This document shows positions 23,269 to 35,395 of a stretch of 64,000 bases of DNA, piece after piece (position 1 is the first letter of the stretch; the number at the start of each line of letters is the position of its first letter). The notes beneath the pieces were generated by a model, which made no database searches, had not been told where the DNA came from, and saw only the letters and a program-made list of their open reading frames with translations. Both the position numbers and the translations under genes were made by a program. Source of the DNA: Linanthus parryae (lineage: Eukaryota; Streptophyta; Magnoliopsida; Ericales; Polemoniaceae); the NCBI GenBank assembly GCA_023055425.1, contig JALGPY010000010.1:18759363-18823362 (forward strand), given 5' to 3'.

Positions 23269-24705
23269 TGTTGTAATTGTGCCCTATATGCAATCAATTT
23301 ATCGTGACAAACATATATGGACTTACGATTCATTATGTTATCGATATGAGGATATGTTAACATGAATGAAGTCCTTAGAATATAAATTTTATATTCTTAA
23401 ATATCCTTATTCTATTATATTGATTAACAATGACAATCAACTATAGAATAGTATGGGGTTGGATTGATATGGAGATAGCACGATCCAACACATGCGTATA
23501 CATTAAGAGTAATGGTATGGATTGACCCACGACGAGAAGGCTACATTAGATTATGTTAAAGTCACAAGCGCTTCTCGTAGTGCTAATGGTATATTGTAAT
23601 CCTTAGACTTGAAGTCACTAGATACTTTAGTTGTGAAATATCATTCTTTGATATTATCAAACGTTGCGCCTTAACCGGGTAACTATAAAGGTAGTTATTG
23701 GGAATGATAGGAAGCAAGCTTAGAGATCGTAGTGACGTAGAAAAGATTTGTACCTCCCACATAATGGAAGTAAATATCCATGGTCCAGTCGAGGGATAGT
23801 GCTTATAGAATGTCTCTCCATGCTCGGATAAATAAATTTGGAGATATTGATGTTATCTGCACGGATAAGCATATTACCAGGATCGAGGAACTATGGATTG
23901 GATATACGAGTATGGCTAATGTGTCTTGTGTCCAATCCGGATAAGGAGACAAAGGGATAACACAATACATGAACATTGGGCACAAGGTTTGTAGGATGAT
24001 TATTTCTATTAGTTAGGTAGCGTGGATGTCTTTCTAGAGGCCGCTTCATGTTAGTATTCATCACTACCAACTAAGTGGAAACCTATGGGGTCACACTCCC
24101 TATGGATTAGACCGGACTTGGGAAATAAGTAATATAATTAATTAATTAGAATGATCAATACGCAACTACTTACAAACTTAGTAGGACTAATTTTCAAGTT
24201 GAACTAATTCGTGTATGCACATGATTAGGATAGGAGCTTTTAAGCAGTCAACAAGGAGTTGTTGGACTGCATAAAGGACACTCCTAGCTTCATTCCTAGA
24301 CTAATTTTCATAACACATTGAATGGGAAAGAAAAAAAAGGAGAGAGAGCAAATACCAAAGGAGGGCCGAAACCCCCCCCCCCCCCCCCCCGGGACCGCCC
24401 CTACCCGTCGGCCACAAAGGAGCACCTCCTTGCTCCGTTTTGCGTGATCGTGATCTTCTTCCTCTTCCTCCTTCAATCCTAGCTAGCAAAAAGGCTTGAA
24501 GTATCATGTTTCAACCCTAGGAGTGGACTAGTCATAGAGACGTGAATACTATTTAACGTGTGAAGTCATCATAGGAAAACCCAAAGGTATGTAGATACTA
24601 AAATCATTTACTATTGTTATGTAGTCTCTTCCTGTGATCCTTGGAGGGTCTTGAGCAGGATTAAATTTTGTTATTCCACTGCGTAACCTGCATCAAAAAC
24701 CTACA
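23269..24705 (+). repeat. D 5' LTR
   Basis: TGTTGTAATTGTGCCC to CCTACA, 1,437 bp. Contains a run of about 20 C at 24371-24391 that is only six C in the 3' LTR. Clearly diverged from the 3' copy. Confidence 0.85.
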
Positions 24706-27479
24706 GTGGTATCAGAGCCACTGGTCGTAGAGCATAACGTAGTTTATGTGTTACGATTTTTGTTGTTTTACACTTTAATTATTCTTTATCGCGTAAAACG
24801 GACAAATCAAGCATATTGATGCAATTTGTGAATATGATTCAAGCCAATATCTAATATTACATGGGATTTAAGGATTAGTGAATTTGGATCAGATAGGAAG
24901 TAAAATATTTGGATCTAGAAAACTAGGATTTGGGCACAAGTTGAAAAAAGGTGTTTTTCAATTTTGGAAACAAATAAACTTGTGCAACAAGGAGAAAAGT
25001 GTTTTGGAAATAACTAAACTTGGGCAACACGGAGGAAGTTGTTTTTTCAAAAACTAAACTTGGGAAAAAAGGAGGAAGTTATTTTCGGAAACAACTCCTA
25101 TAAGAGGTTCGGCCCCCTAGGGGACCGCCCCTCTCTTACTTGTCGCCCAAGAAAGCCACAGCCAAGGGGCCGGGCCTCCCTAGCACACGGCCTAGCCGTG
25201 TGGGCTAGGGGCCAGCCGACCCAAGACCGTGTGGCGGTCCTTTAGGCTTTTGGCCATGGTAATGGTGGGGCCTCTTGGACCGTTTTGACCCTAATTCATC
25301 CAAAATTAACTAAAATTGACCAAGCGCGTTAAAATTGGATTTTAACTATTTATGTGCTTTTTTCATGGTGATTGGATATGGCCTTAGGTTGTGGTTTGTT
25401 GTGGATGTTTATTTTGTGGTTTGTTTTACGGCCTGCGAGCTGATAAAATTAATGTAATAGTTAATTAGGTTTTACGGCCTGCGAGCCGGTCTTCTTCTCA
25501 ACTTGCAAATCTTTTTATTTAGTATAGATGCTATCTAGTATTAGATAAAAAAGATGATAGTCAAGATGGAGAAGAAGAAGCTTAAAGAATTAAATAACCC
25601 AGGAGCATTCCACAAGGCTAAGGAGCATGGAGCATTCCACAAGATAAGGAGCATGGACCAAAAGATGGAGGCACATGGAGATGAGCTTGCTATTATAGGG
25701 TTCATAGATATTCTCATTGGCTTGAGAATATCTTAGTTTAGAGGCCATATCCAAATCACGTTTAATTTTGTTTGTGGTTGTTTATTTAATGTCTTATTAT
25801 TTTGTTGTTGGTGTATGGATGATGCATGCAAAATTGATAATAAGATAATTAAAAATCCGGATATTTTATTTGTGAGTCTGCCCAACTCAAAATAAGTAGA
25901 TCAGTTGATATGGATTACAAAACAATTAAAACTGGAAAAGCAAAATTCCTCAATTTAAATATTGCGTTTTGCCTTCTCGTTACTTAAACACTCATCATGA
26001 TCATGATTACCAAGCTCGTGCGTGCCAAAGCAGGGCGACTTGGTTTGTCATGGTGTGGTGCGATGCCACAATCAAGTAATGTGCAATTGTTTAGATAAAG
26101 AGGTTGGACGCAACTTGGTGATTTTAATGGGATTAAAACCTAGAGGCAACCAATTGGGATTATCTATGGGGATATATGAGTAAGGATTTATTTTCCCAAT
26201 TGAACCAATAATTGCATGGGATGCAATTGGAATTTTTCCTACCTAAATAACTAATTTTCGGTGACTTGCCAAAGCAAGCTCAAAAGAAGTGAAATATGGA
26301 TCTTGGCCCACTAGAAAGTATAATGATATTTTCCGCATTAATAACAAGGATTATTAATCTGAGAAAGTAGTGGGAGCTATGTTTAACAATTTATGTCCTC
26401 GTTAAATATAGGCATACGTCACATTACTTTTTACAATCCATTTGTGTTGAAAAATCCATGGCATTAAACAAACAAAACACGACTTTATGTCCTTAGGAAG
26501 GACAAGTTGTCTGGAATATATTTTCTAGCCTGATATAAAATTGATAATTATTCTCAAATGAAAGGAAAGTGTTGTACATCGTAGAACATAAAGTTCTATT
26601 CCCACCGACTACCAAGACACACTAAAAGCCTAATGCAAGGAACATCAAAGAATGGTTCTTTAGATGTAACTTGTCTCATGTCAGCTGCCATGAACTCTGA
26701 ACCTTGGAAGCAAGATGAGAAAATGGGGCCGTATGATATGATTGTACATTAAAAGAAGCTCCTTCAAAGAGCGAGCATGACATGAAAGGAATGAAGTATT
26801 GCTCCACTTTCCGCTCTCTTGCTTAGCACTCGTCATTATCAAGATGAAATGAGTTCGGGCTTGCCAAAGCAAGGCGACTTGATTCATCGAGATATGACGC
26901 GACGACAAAAGCTAGTAATGTGTGACTGCTGAAGCAAGAGGTGAAGCGCAACTAAGCTTCTTCAATAGAATTGAAAGCTTAGAGACTGGGAGTTATCTAT
27001 GAGATAGATAAAGAATAAATAGTTATTCTCCCAAATGGACCGAGAATTGCGTTGGATGCAATTATAGTTTTTTTTCAAAGGTGATTTACTCGATGTGATT
27101 GAGTATTGCTATAAAGAGCACTTATAAAGGTTCCAAAGGTGGTCTGAAAGAAGAGAGACTGCCCAAAGTACCTGAAAGAAAATAATAAAGGATTAATGAA
27201 TTCCACCTCAGGGATTTTGTTATATAAATCAATGTGTCTATCTCATCATCATGAGTATATGATACTAGATGAGGATCTCACGTTTATAGAATTGTGGAGG
27301 ATCTCACGAGATGTAGACAATTGAATCAGGAATAAATAAACCTACACGTGGGGAGATGAAGCAAAGGGTTTCTAAATTAGCCGTAGGGAATCATCTCTAA
27401 ATTTTTTAAATTATTCATGAATTAGACGAAGTACGATTTTGTCACCACTTTAAGTAGGGACAGTATCGCGGTTTCTTGT
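24706..27479 (+). other. D leader and gag region, no intact gene
   Basis: After the primer site the sequence has a GC-rich island at 25095-25245 in an AT-rich surrounding. A short frame lies at 25554-25736 (MIVKMEKKKLKELNNPGAFH). Two related blocks lie about 840 bp apart at 26004-26230 and 26845-27070, each with GCCAAAGCA(A/G)GGCGACTTG and an AATTGC...GGATGCAATT segment. Gag must have lain here but is not recognisable. Confidence 0.5.
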
Positions 27480-29890
27480 TTGGACAAGAAAAATCATTAT
27501 ATTAAAATAATGGACAATTGTTGTTCTATTTATTTTGATAAAATGTGTTATTGTAATGCACTTTTGTGTAATGGATCATATATCCTTGATCATGGCAATT
27601 TCATCTATAACACTAATACCAAGAGGTTTGCATGTAATGATATGAACCTCACTTATCTTTTGCATTGTTGTTTAGGCCACATAAATAAGAAATGCATATC
27701 TAGATTCCATATGGATGGATTTCTGAACTCATTTGATTTTGAATCATATGAGACATGTAAGACTTGTTTATTGGGCAAGGTATGATCTTTTGGAATCATA
27801 CATATTGATGTACGTAGGCCGCTAAGCACAAATGCTAAATGTTTTCAGTACATCGTCATATTTACTGATGGGATCAGAGAAATATGAATTTGTGTATCTT
27901 ATGAAGAAACAAATCAGAACCCTTCGAAAAGTTCAAGGAATCCAAGAATGGAGTAGAGAGCCTGCTTGGAAAAAGTATCATCGCTCTACGATTGGATCGT
28001 GGAGGAGAATACTTAAGCCAACAGTTTGAACATCTAAAGGAGTATGGGATGTGATCCCAACTCACTCAAACACCATTATGGAATGGCGTATCTGAGAAGA
28101 GATACCGGATCTTGTTGGACACGGTTCGGTTCATGATGTGTCAAACAGAACATCCAGTTTACTTTTAGGGGCCATGTTCTAATTACAGCAAATTTCGCCC
28201 TTAACCTAGTTCCATCCAAATCAATTATGAAAAACACCATATGAGATATGGACTAGTAAGAGTCCTAGTATGTCGTTCATAAGGAATTTGGGTTATGAAG
28301 TTTATGTAAAAGGTTTACAGATAAAGTTGAACCCAAGACAGATAAATGTACTATGTGGAATATCCTGAGGAAACAAAGAATATTATCTCTACAATCAATC
28401 GAGAACAAATTGTTAGTTGCTCGAACCACTGAGTTTCTAGATAGAGATTGTCTCTAAAAGAAACAGTGGGAGGATAGTAGAACTTGAAGGAGTTCAAGAA
28501 CCACAAAAAGAGCATTGATCCTTTTGATGGAATATGAGTGGGATCACAAGGTTTTGTGGAGAAACCTACAAAAGTAACATAAGGACTTCACAAGGTAAGG
28601 TAGGATATGTCAAGGAGCTAGAGAAATATTGATTTCTCATAACACGGTGATATATTGCTCATAGAGATGAGCCTACAACCTATGAAGAGGCCACGAGTGG
28701 GCAATACTCTCATAAATCGCATGGAGATACGATATGGAATCCATGTATTCCGAAAAAGTATGAACTTTGGTGGAACCACCTGAAAGGTTAGGACCCATAT
28801 GGTGCAAGTGGGTTATGAGGAAACCAACACGGATGGTAATATGATTACTTTAAGGGACAATTGGTTGGAAAATGGGGTTTCCTGTGAGTTCATAGTATAG
28901 ACTATGACGAAATCTTTTCCCCAATTGTGATGCATAAATCCATTAGCGTCTTGCTTGAAGCAATCTATCTATAGATTGAGTCAAGCTTCTCGGAGTTGCA
29001 TTCTTCGAATTGATGATGCAGTTAAAGGAGTTTGGTTCCATCAAAATTGAAGATGAAGCTTATGTTTACAAGAAGGTTAGTGGGTGCATAGTAATATTTC
29101 TGTTCTTGTATGTGGAGACATACTAATCATTGGGAATAATGTCTCTACTCAGAAACCTTGTAAAGATTGACTAGAGAATTGATTTTCAGTAATAGACTTA
29201 GGCGAGACAATCTATAAGGATCTATGGAGATAGATCAATGTTAGTTGTTCAGCTTGAGTCATGGTACATATATTGATAAGGTGTTGAAATGGTTAAACAT
29301 GCAAGAATATGGATTCTTACCCATGTCACATGGAATTCGTCTATGGAAAACCTAATTGTCTTTCCAATTAGATTGAGAAAGGACCGTATGAATGAGATTC
29401 ACAAGATACGCCATGTTATGTACTAGGCCAGATGTGGCATATGGTATGACACGAAGATTCCAGTCAAATCCGGGTGTGCGTCACTGGATGATTATCAAGA
29501 TTATCCTTAAAGTACTTGAGAAGAACTTAGGATGAATTCTTGGTAAATGGGGGATAGGAAGAGTTTACTGTAAAGGGTTACAGTAATGAGAACTTCTAAT
29601 CTAACAAAGAAGATTTCAGATTATAGTCAAGTTTTATGTTTTGCACTAGTGGGAGGGACTGTGAGATGGAAAGGTTCCAGGCAAGATTCAGTTGCCGATT
29701 CTATCACATAGGACTAAGTATATTAATTCATAAGATGCACTTACTCAGAATATTCAAACTCAATCAAATTATTGATAGAGGAGATGTGAATATATGCAAG
29801 TACCAGCAGATGTCTCTCTTACCTTGCGCAGTAAAATCATGAGCGCTGCGCTAGATCAATAGGCATATGATGCAGGAGAGATTAACTCTA
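27480..29890 (+). pseudogene. D integrase, RT and RNase H remnants
   Basis: 101 codons at 27480-27785 form a copia pre-integrase: YLLHCCLGHINKKCISRFHM and SYETCKTCLLGKV (HxxxH half replaced by CCLGH, CxxC present). Integrase is traceable but broken (ACTCAAACACCATTATGGAATGG near 28065 for the TPQxNG motif). RT: WCKWVMRKPTRM near 28800, and the region of YVDD near 29110 has lost a base. RNase H: GGTVRWKGSRQDSVADSIT near 29650 resembles the copia KQDTVADSTTEAE signature. No frame longer than about 100 codons. Confidence 0.65.
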
Positions 29891-29905
29891 GTGCTAGTGG
29901 GAGAC
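29891..29905 (+). other. D polypurine tract
   Basis: GTGCTAGTGGGAGAC directly before the 3' LTR; the purine core GTGGGAGA is the likely primer. Confidence 0.45.
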
Positions 29906-31312
29906 TGTTGGAATTGTGCCCTAGAGACAATCAATTCATCGTGACAAATATATATGGACTTATGATTCAATATGTTATCGATATGGAGATATGTTAACAT
30001 GAATGAAGTCCTTAGAATATAAATGTTATGTTCTTAAATATCCCTATTCAATTATATTGATTACCAAGACAATCAACCATAGACTCGTATGGGGTTGGAT
30101 TGATATGAAGAAATCACGATCCAACACATGGGTATACATTAAGAGTAATGGTATACTGGATTGATCCACGACGAGAATGCTACATTAGATTATTTTAAAG
30201 TCACAAGCGCTTCTCGTAGTGCTAATGGTATTGTAATCCTGAGACTTGAAGTCACTAGATACTATAGTTGTAAAATATCATGCTTTGATATTATCAAACG
30301 CTGCGCCTAAACCGGGTAACTATAGAGGTAGTTATCGGGCATGATAGGAAGCAAGGTAAGAGATCGTAGTGACGTAGACATGATTTTTCCCTCCCACATA
30401 ATGGGAGTAAATATTCATGAGCCACTCGAGGGATGGTGCTTATAGAATGTCTGGCCAGACTCACATATATCAAGATGGAGCTATTGATGTTATCTGCACG
30501 GATAAGCATATTCCCACGATCGAGGAACTATGGATTGGATATACGAGTGTGGCTAATATGTCTCGTGTCCAATCAGGATATCGAGACAAAGGGATAACAC
30601 AATACATGAACATTGGAAACAAGGTTTGTCGGATGACGGATTCTATTAGTTGGGTAGCTTGGATAACTTGCTAGAGGCCACTCCATGTAGAAACCTATGG
30701 GGTCACACTCCCTATGGATTAGACCAGACTTGGGAAATAATTAATATAATTAATTAATTAGAAGGATCAATACGCAACTACTTGAAAACTTAGTAGGACT
30801 AATTTGCAAGTTGGACTAATTCGTGTATGGACATGATTAGGATAGGGGCTTTTATGCAGTCAAAAGGATTTGTTGGACTATATAAAGGACACTACTAGCT
30901 TCCTTCCTAGACTAATGTTCATAACACATTGAATGGGAAATAAAAGCAAGGAGAGAGAGCAGATTCCAAAGGAGGGTCGAACCCCCCTTGGGACCGCCCC
31001 TACCCGTCGTCCACAAAGGAGGTGTCGCCTACCTCCTTGTTCCGTTTTGCGTGATCGTGATCTTCTTCCTTTTCCTCCTTCAATCCTAGCTAGCACAAAG
31101 GCTTGAAGGATCTGGTTTCAATCCTAGGAGTGGACTAGCCATAGAGACGTGAATACTATTTCACGTGTGATGTCATCATAGGAGAACCCAAAGGAATGTA
31201 GATACTAAAATCATTTACTATCGTTATGTAGTCTCTTCCTGTGATCCTTGGACGGTCTTGAGCAGGATTAAATTTTTTTATTCCGCTGCGTAACCTGCAT
31301 CAATACCCTACA
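29906..31312 (+). repeat. D 3' LTR
   Basis: TGTTGGAATTGTGCCCTAG to CCCTACA, 1,407 bp. Followed by TTAAT. Short deletions relative to the 5' LTR, e.g. near 30685, where about 40 bp of the 24040-24080 segment are missing. Confidence 0.85.
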
Positions 31313-31317
31313 TTAAT

Positions 31318-32169
31318 ATTCAAATCCAGTTTAATCCATAAGGTGTGTGACCCCATCGGTTTCTACTTAGTTGGTAGTAACAATTAAAAACATAGAGCGG
31401 TGCCTAGCAACACATCTATGCCATTCAACTAATAGAAAATTCAGTGATCCGACAAACCATGTGCCAATGTTGTCGTGCTGTATTTATAACTTTGTCTCCA
31501 TATCCGAATTAGACACGAGACATAACTGTCACACTGGTATATCTAATCCATAGTTTCCCGATCCTGGGAATAGCTTATCTATACATATAGCATCAATATA
31601 TCCCTATTGGTTTATCTGAGTCTGGCCAAACATTTCGTAAGGACTACCCCTCGAGTGGCCATGGATATTTACTCCCATTATGTAGGAGGGAAAATCCTCT
31701 CTACATCACTACCATCTCTCAGCTTGCTTCCCATCATGCCTGATGACTATCTTTATAGTTACCCTTTAACGGCCTAGCGTTTGATTATATCAAAACATGA
31801 TATTTCACAACTAGCGTATCCTGTGACTTCAAGTCCAAGGATTACAACACCATTAGCACAACGAGAATTACTTGTGATATTGACATAATCTAATTGCATC
31901 CTTCTCGTTGTGGGTCATCGAGTATGCCATTACTCGTAATGCGTATCTATGTGTCAGACTTATTATTTCCATATAAATCTACCCACATACTAGTCTATAG
32001 TGATCGTCCTATTAATCAATATAATGGACTAGGGATATTTAAGATAAACAACACATTTCAATTTAAGGACTTCATTATATTAAATATCTCCATAAATAAT
32101 AAATGAATACGCTAGCCAAAATAATGTTCATACTAAATATAGAGTGCCTCTAGGGCATCTACTCCAACA
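31318..32169 (-). repeat. F 5' LTR, outer piece
   Basis: Minus-strand LTR start TGTTGGAGTAGATGCCCTAG at 32169. Carries the same landmarks as D's LTRs in reverse (CCATAGTTTCCCGATCCTGG, CTCCCATTATGTAGGAGG). Confidence 0.75.
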
Positions 32170-33180
32170 ATATGCATAATCAAGAATCCAAAATATGAAT
32201 CAATCTCAATTATCTGTAAAAGATGTCTAATCATAAACGAAGGCTCTCCAGAGAGCCTGTCAAAGAATCTAACTACTCAAGTAGACGTAAATACTACACA
32301 TTGCTCCATAGATAATTAAAGATGAGAGATAAGGTAATCAAACGGGTAATCTCCAGTCTGGCGATGATCACAAGCGGTCTCCACAGCTCCAAGCTCCATT
32401 ATTTTTCATCATCTGCCTCTCTATGCGTGAATGATCATTTTCCAGTCCCCCTAGGTCGTTCTTGAGTCAATTCTAGTAAAAAATCTCCACTATTTACATT
32501 CGGAGTCCCAAATATCTGCCTAAGATTCAGTAGCTTTTGTATGAACACCCGATATGTTCGTACGAAAGCTTTCTTGCGAGCAGACATTATGTTCTTGTGA
32601 ATGGAATATGGACCCTGACTACTTCGGACTGTAACTTCTTCGTCCAATCATTTATTTAGCTCCGTAACCTATCGCTGGAAACTCTTAATTCTTACTTTCA
32701 TTTGGAACATCTCACTCCATAATTATTTGTATAACTCCTGATATCATCAAAATAGTGCAAATTGATTATTCAAGCTTCTCCAACTTTGCTTCTCTTCCCT
32801 CTGATTGAGCTCCCGTTGTTCCCTAAGTCCGTTCATGCATTATACCAATCAATAACCATACGTTCCTTTCAATACAACATTACCAACCATACTAAGCGAC
32901 TATATTTGAAAAATAACATCAAAATATGCTTCGAAACGCCTCGAATAACAATAAAGCGCATATGGAGCAACATGTGATCAAATATAATCACATGTAGGTG
33001 GAAAGTGAGGATACGATATAGATTCGAAAAAGAACTATAAGAGCACTTGTAATTTAGCGTCGAGGCTCGACGCAGTTACCTCCAAAATGATCATATAGGA
33101 GGTTTTTTGTTACTTGCAGCTTAGCCTTCTAGTGCTGCATCTTCCTAACTACTTTATGTTCTTGCACAATAGATACCTAG
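32170..33180. other. Unassigned segment outside F
   Basis: No recognisable protein; the longest frames (about 70 codons) have no family look. A short inverted repeat GGCTCTCCAGAGAGCC lies at 32242-32257. The 32640-33000 part resembles 21270-21430 in style. Probably old transposon sequence. Confidence 0.3.
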
Positions 33181-35395
33181 TAACACCCCCACCCCCATAG
33201 AGTTGGGGAATCTACCATAAGACCCCAGACTCACAAGAGTGTCCTTAGCTAAGGCACGAGAATGCCCTAGCCAGGTGTCTAAACCTAGTGGATCTGTTAC
33301 GAGACAGAATTAAAGAACTGAAATTAAAGTAGAACTTACATCTATATTTTGTGTGATTTATAGTGTCATGACATAGGCTTCTAAGTGATTGACTATTCTC
33401 CCAGGTTCTCACGTTCTCACCTGAAAAGTAAACAATATATGAAGGATTAGCATGTTAGAAAATATACAAAGTTGTATATTATTATAAAAATAAAGCAAAT
33501 ATAGTTATTATTCAACTTTAAAAGTTACAGACACTCAAGCCATTATCTTGTCATATTACGACATATAATACGGATTGAAAACCCGTTTATAAATCAGGGA
33601 ATCCACAATCATCCACAGCTGACTCCACCATACAAGCCTTATACAGAGGATTCCAAATCCCACCACCCAGTGGGTCGTGAAGACCATATTCACTTCCCAC
33701 AAGGAAGGCAAAACAATCCACCAAGAAAAACTAGACCTTAAGTGTGCACACCCTCTAATGGACATTAGTCCGGAGAGTAGTACTAGTTGCCTACTATGTC
33801 CAAAGACAATTCTCAGTTGTCCAAAGATAACACAACGTCCGAAGACGATTCCCAGTTGTCCGAAGACAACACAGCGTCCGAAGACAATTCCCAGTTGTCC
33901 GAAGACAATAAAACGTACGAAGACGATCATACCACCATATATCACAACTTGTAACCATATTATACATATAAGTGCTATCATCTGAGAGGAAGACATATAA
34001 TAGAGCAAGCATTTATATGCATACCCGATATCCAGCCTAATTTCCTGATCAGTCGAGCTGATTTCATAATCCAACAATCACTACAAAATTCAAGTATACA
34101 TGCTATTAACACATGTCCTCTAAGTGAGGAAGAATGCATATGCAGATTTCATGTTGATTGTCCTACCAAATTTACTATTTTCCCCAAACAACCTACTCTT
34201 TCAGTATAGTCCATGACAGTGCCTGAACCCTGCAATGATATTTACTCGAGTATAGTGATGCAAACATAATTCCTATCCCCTCGTGATATACTCGATATTG
34301 AAATTCACAACTTTTACTTAATTTCACCCAAGTCTCTACAGTTTAGTAAAACTACGGAAAAGTCCCTCTAGTTAACTTTTACCCAATTTAAACAAAGATG
34401 GAAACAGACATACTCCGGATTCCATGAAACTAATAAAAGGACATGAAGTCATGCCCAAGATTATGATTTAACTGTTCAATTCAAGTTATTACAAAATTAC
34501 CAATTTTCCCTTCCAATAACGGTCAGTCAAACTAGGATTTCCGATAAGTCAAACTTGTTCAAATTTTACCCATAGACTTAGAACGCTATTCCGAACAGTT
34601 TTCTTGAAGAGAATTTAGGTCAATTAGCCAATCTAACAAGTCAAATCAGAAAGTCAAAGTTATAATGAACTCTTCAGAACTGGTTAACTTTACATTCAGT
34701 TTCTGGTCAACAGAGAAAGAATATTGAGAATCTAAAATAGGGTCTTATATATCGAAGTACCAGGTTTTTTTGAACATATTTGATCTCTTCCAGATTTAAA
34801 ATAAACAAGGAAATAAGTTCAGTCAAGTTTGGATGAAATCTTTGACCAATACTTAACTATTTCTAATTTTATGAAATTCTCCTACTATTTTCCTACTTAC
34901 TTTGAGACTAAATTAAAACAGATTGCAAATTGAGTAGATAAAAAAAATTATGATCCTAAAGAGGCGATTCCAGGTATTACACATCATCATAAACGACTCA
35001 ACTCCAACAAGTATTGACTAAGTTATGGAGATCAAAAGTTTGGATCAATTTATAGTTCATGACTTAAGAACACACGCTTGCATCCCTTTTAAACCCTGAA
35101 ACACGATGTTTAGAGATTGATTCAAGACCTGAAAACACCATAGATTTGTGGCATTATGTGAGGTGTATATGCAGGAGGAAGAATCAGTGTGTTTCATCAG
35201 AACATGAAAGAGATAACGCAGCCACAAATATCCCTCATTTCAGTTCTTAGCAAACATTTACCGCTAGTCTGTACTGACTTTAAGCTTGATTTCAACCAAG
35301 AATGTGATCCATAATGACATGAAAAAGATCATGAAGATTTATTCTTAGATCCAGGGATTTTCCTAAACCAATTATGTGAGTTCATATTTTAGGGA
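33181..35395 (-). repeat. H: chromovirus-like LTR remnant
   Basis: Begins TAACACCCCCACCCC and holds GACCTTAAGTGTGCACACCC near 33730. A parallel pair of landmarks occurs at 47303 (TGTAACACCCCC) and near 47925 (GACCTTAAGTGTCGACACCC), where a minus-strand primer site adjoins. These match the look of long LTRs of plant Tekay-type chromoviruses, whose outer parts also have ACCAATTTTCCCTTCC and GTCAGTCAAACTAGGATTTCC phrases as at 34500-34550. The far boundary and lineage are inferred. Confidence 0.4.
33798..33929. repeat. 39-bp minisatellite in H
   Basis: About 3.4 copies of a 39-bp unit of the type GTCCGAAGACAATTCCCAG + TTGTCCGAAGACAACACAGC. The two halves of the unit resemble each other, so it looks like an older 19/20-bp repeat that doubled. 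Confidence 0.75.

Larger units (their letters stand above)
23269..31312 (+). mobile_element. D: full-length Ty1/copia element inserted in F's LTR
   Basis: 8.0 kb with LTRs 23269-24705 and 29906-31312, primer site TGGTATCAGAGCCA at 24707-24720, and a 5-bp duplication TTAAT on both sides (23264-23268; 31313-31317). Internal order fits copia: non-coding leader, pre-integrase at 27480, integrase, RT with TATGTGGAGACATACTA (a damaged YVDD), RNase H near 29640. Every domain is frame-shifted. D and F are the same family in opposite orientation. Confidence 0.88.
21577..32169 (-). mobile_element. F: copia element of the G/D family, truncated, LTR split by D
   Basis: On the minus strand the LTR starts TGTTGGAGTAGATGCCC at 32169, runs to about 31318, is interrupted by element D, and resumes 23268-22723. 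A primer site TGGTATCAGAGCCAC (22721-22707) and internal sequence down to about 21577 follow. The internal part parallels D's 24706-25990 on the opposite strand, e.g. TTGACCAAGCACGTTAAAAT. It has no coding sequence left. Its break at 21577 corresponds to D position about 25990, just before D's duplicated block. Confidence 0.75.

Noticed and set aside
33798..33929. CRISPR-like array
   Set aside because: Repeats are directly adjacent with no unique spacers, in plant nuclear DNA; it is a minisatellite.
33556..34077. 173-codon minus-strand frame with repeated FGQLGIVFGRCV
   Set aside because: The repeats are translation of the 39-bp minisatellite in an LTR remnant; no protein family fits.
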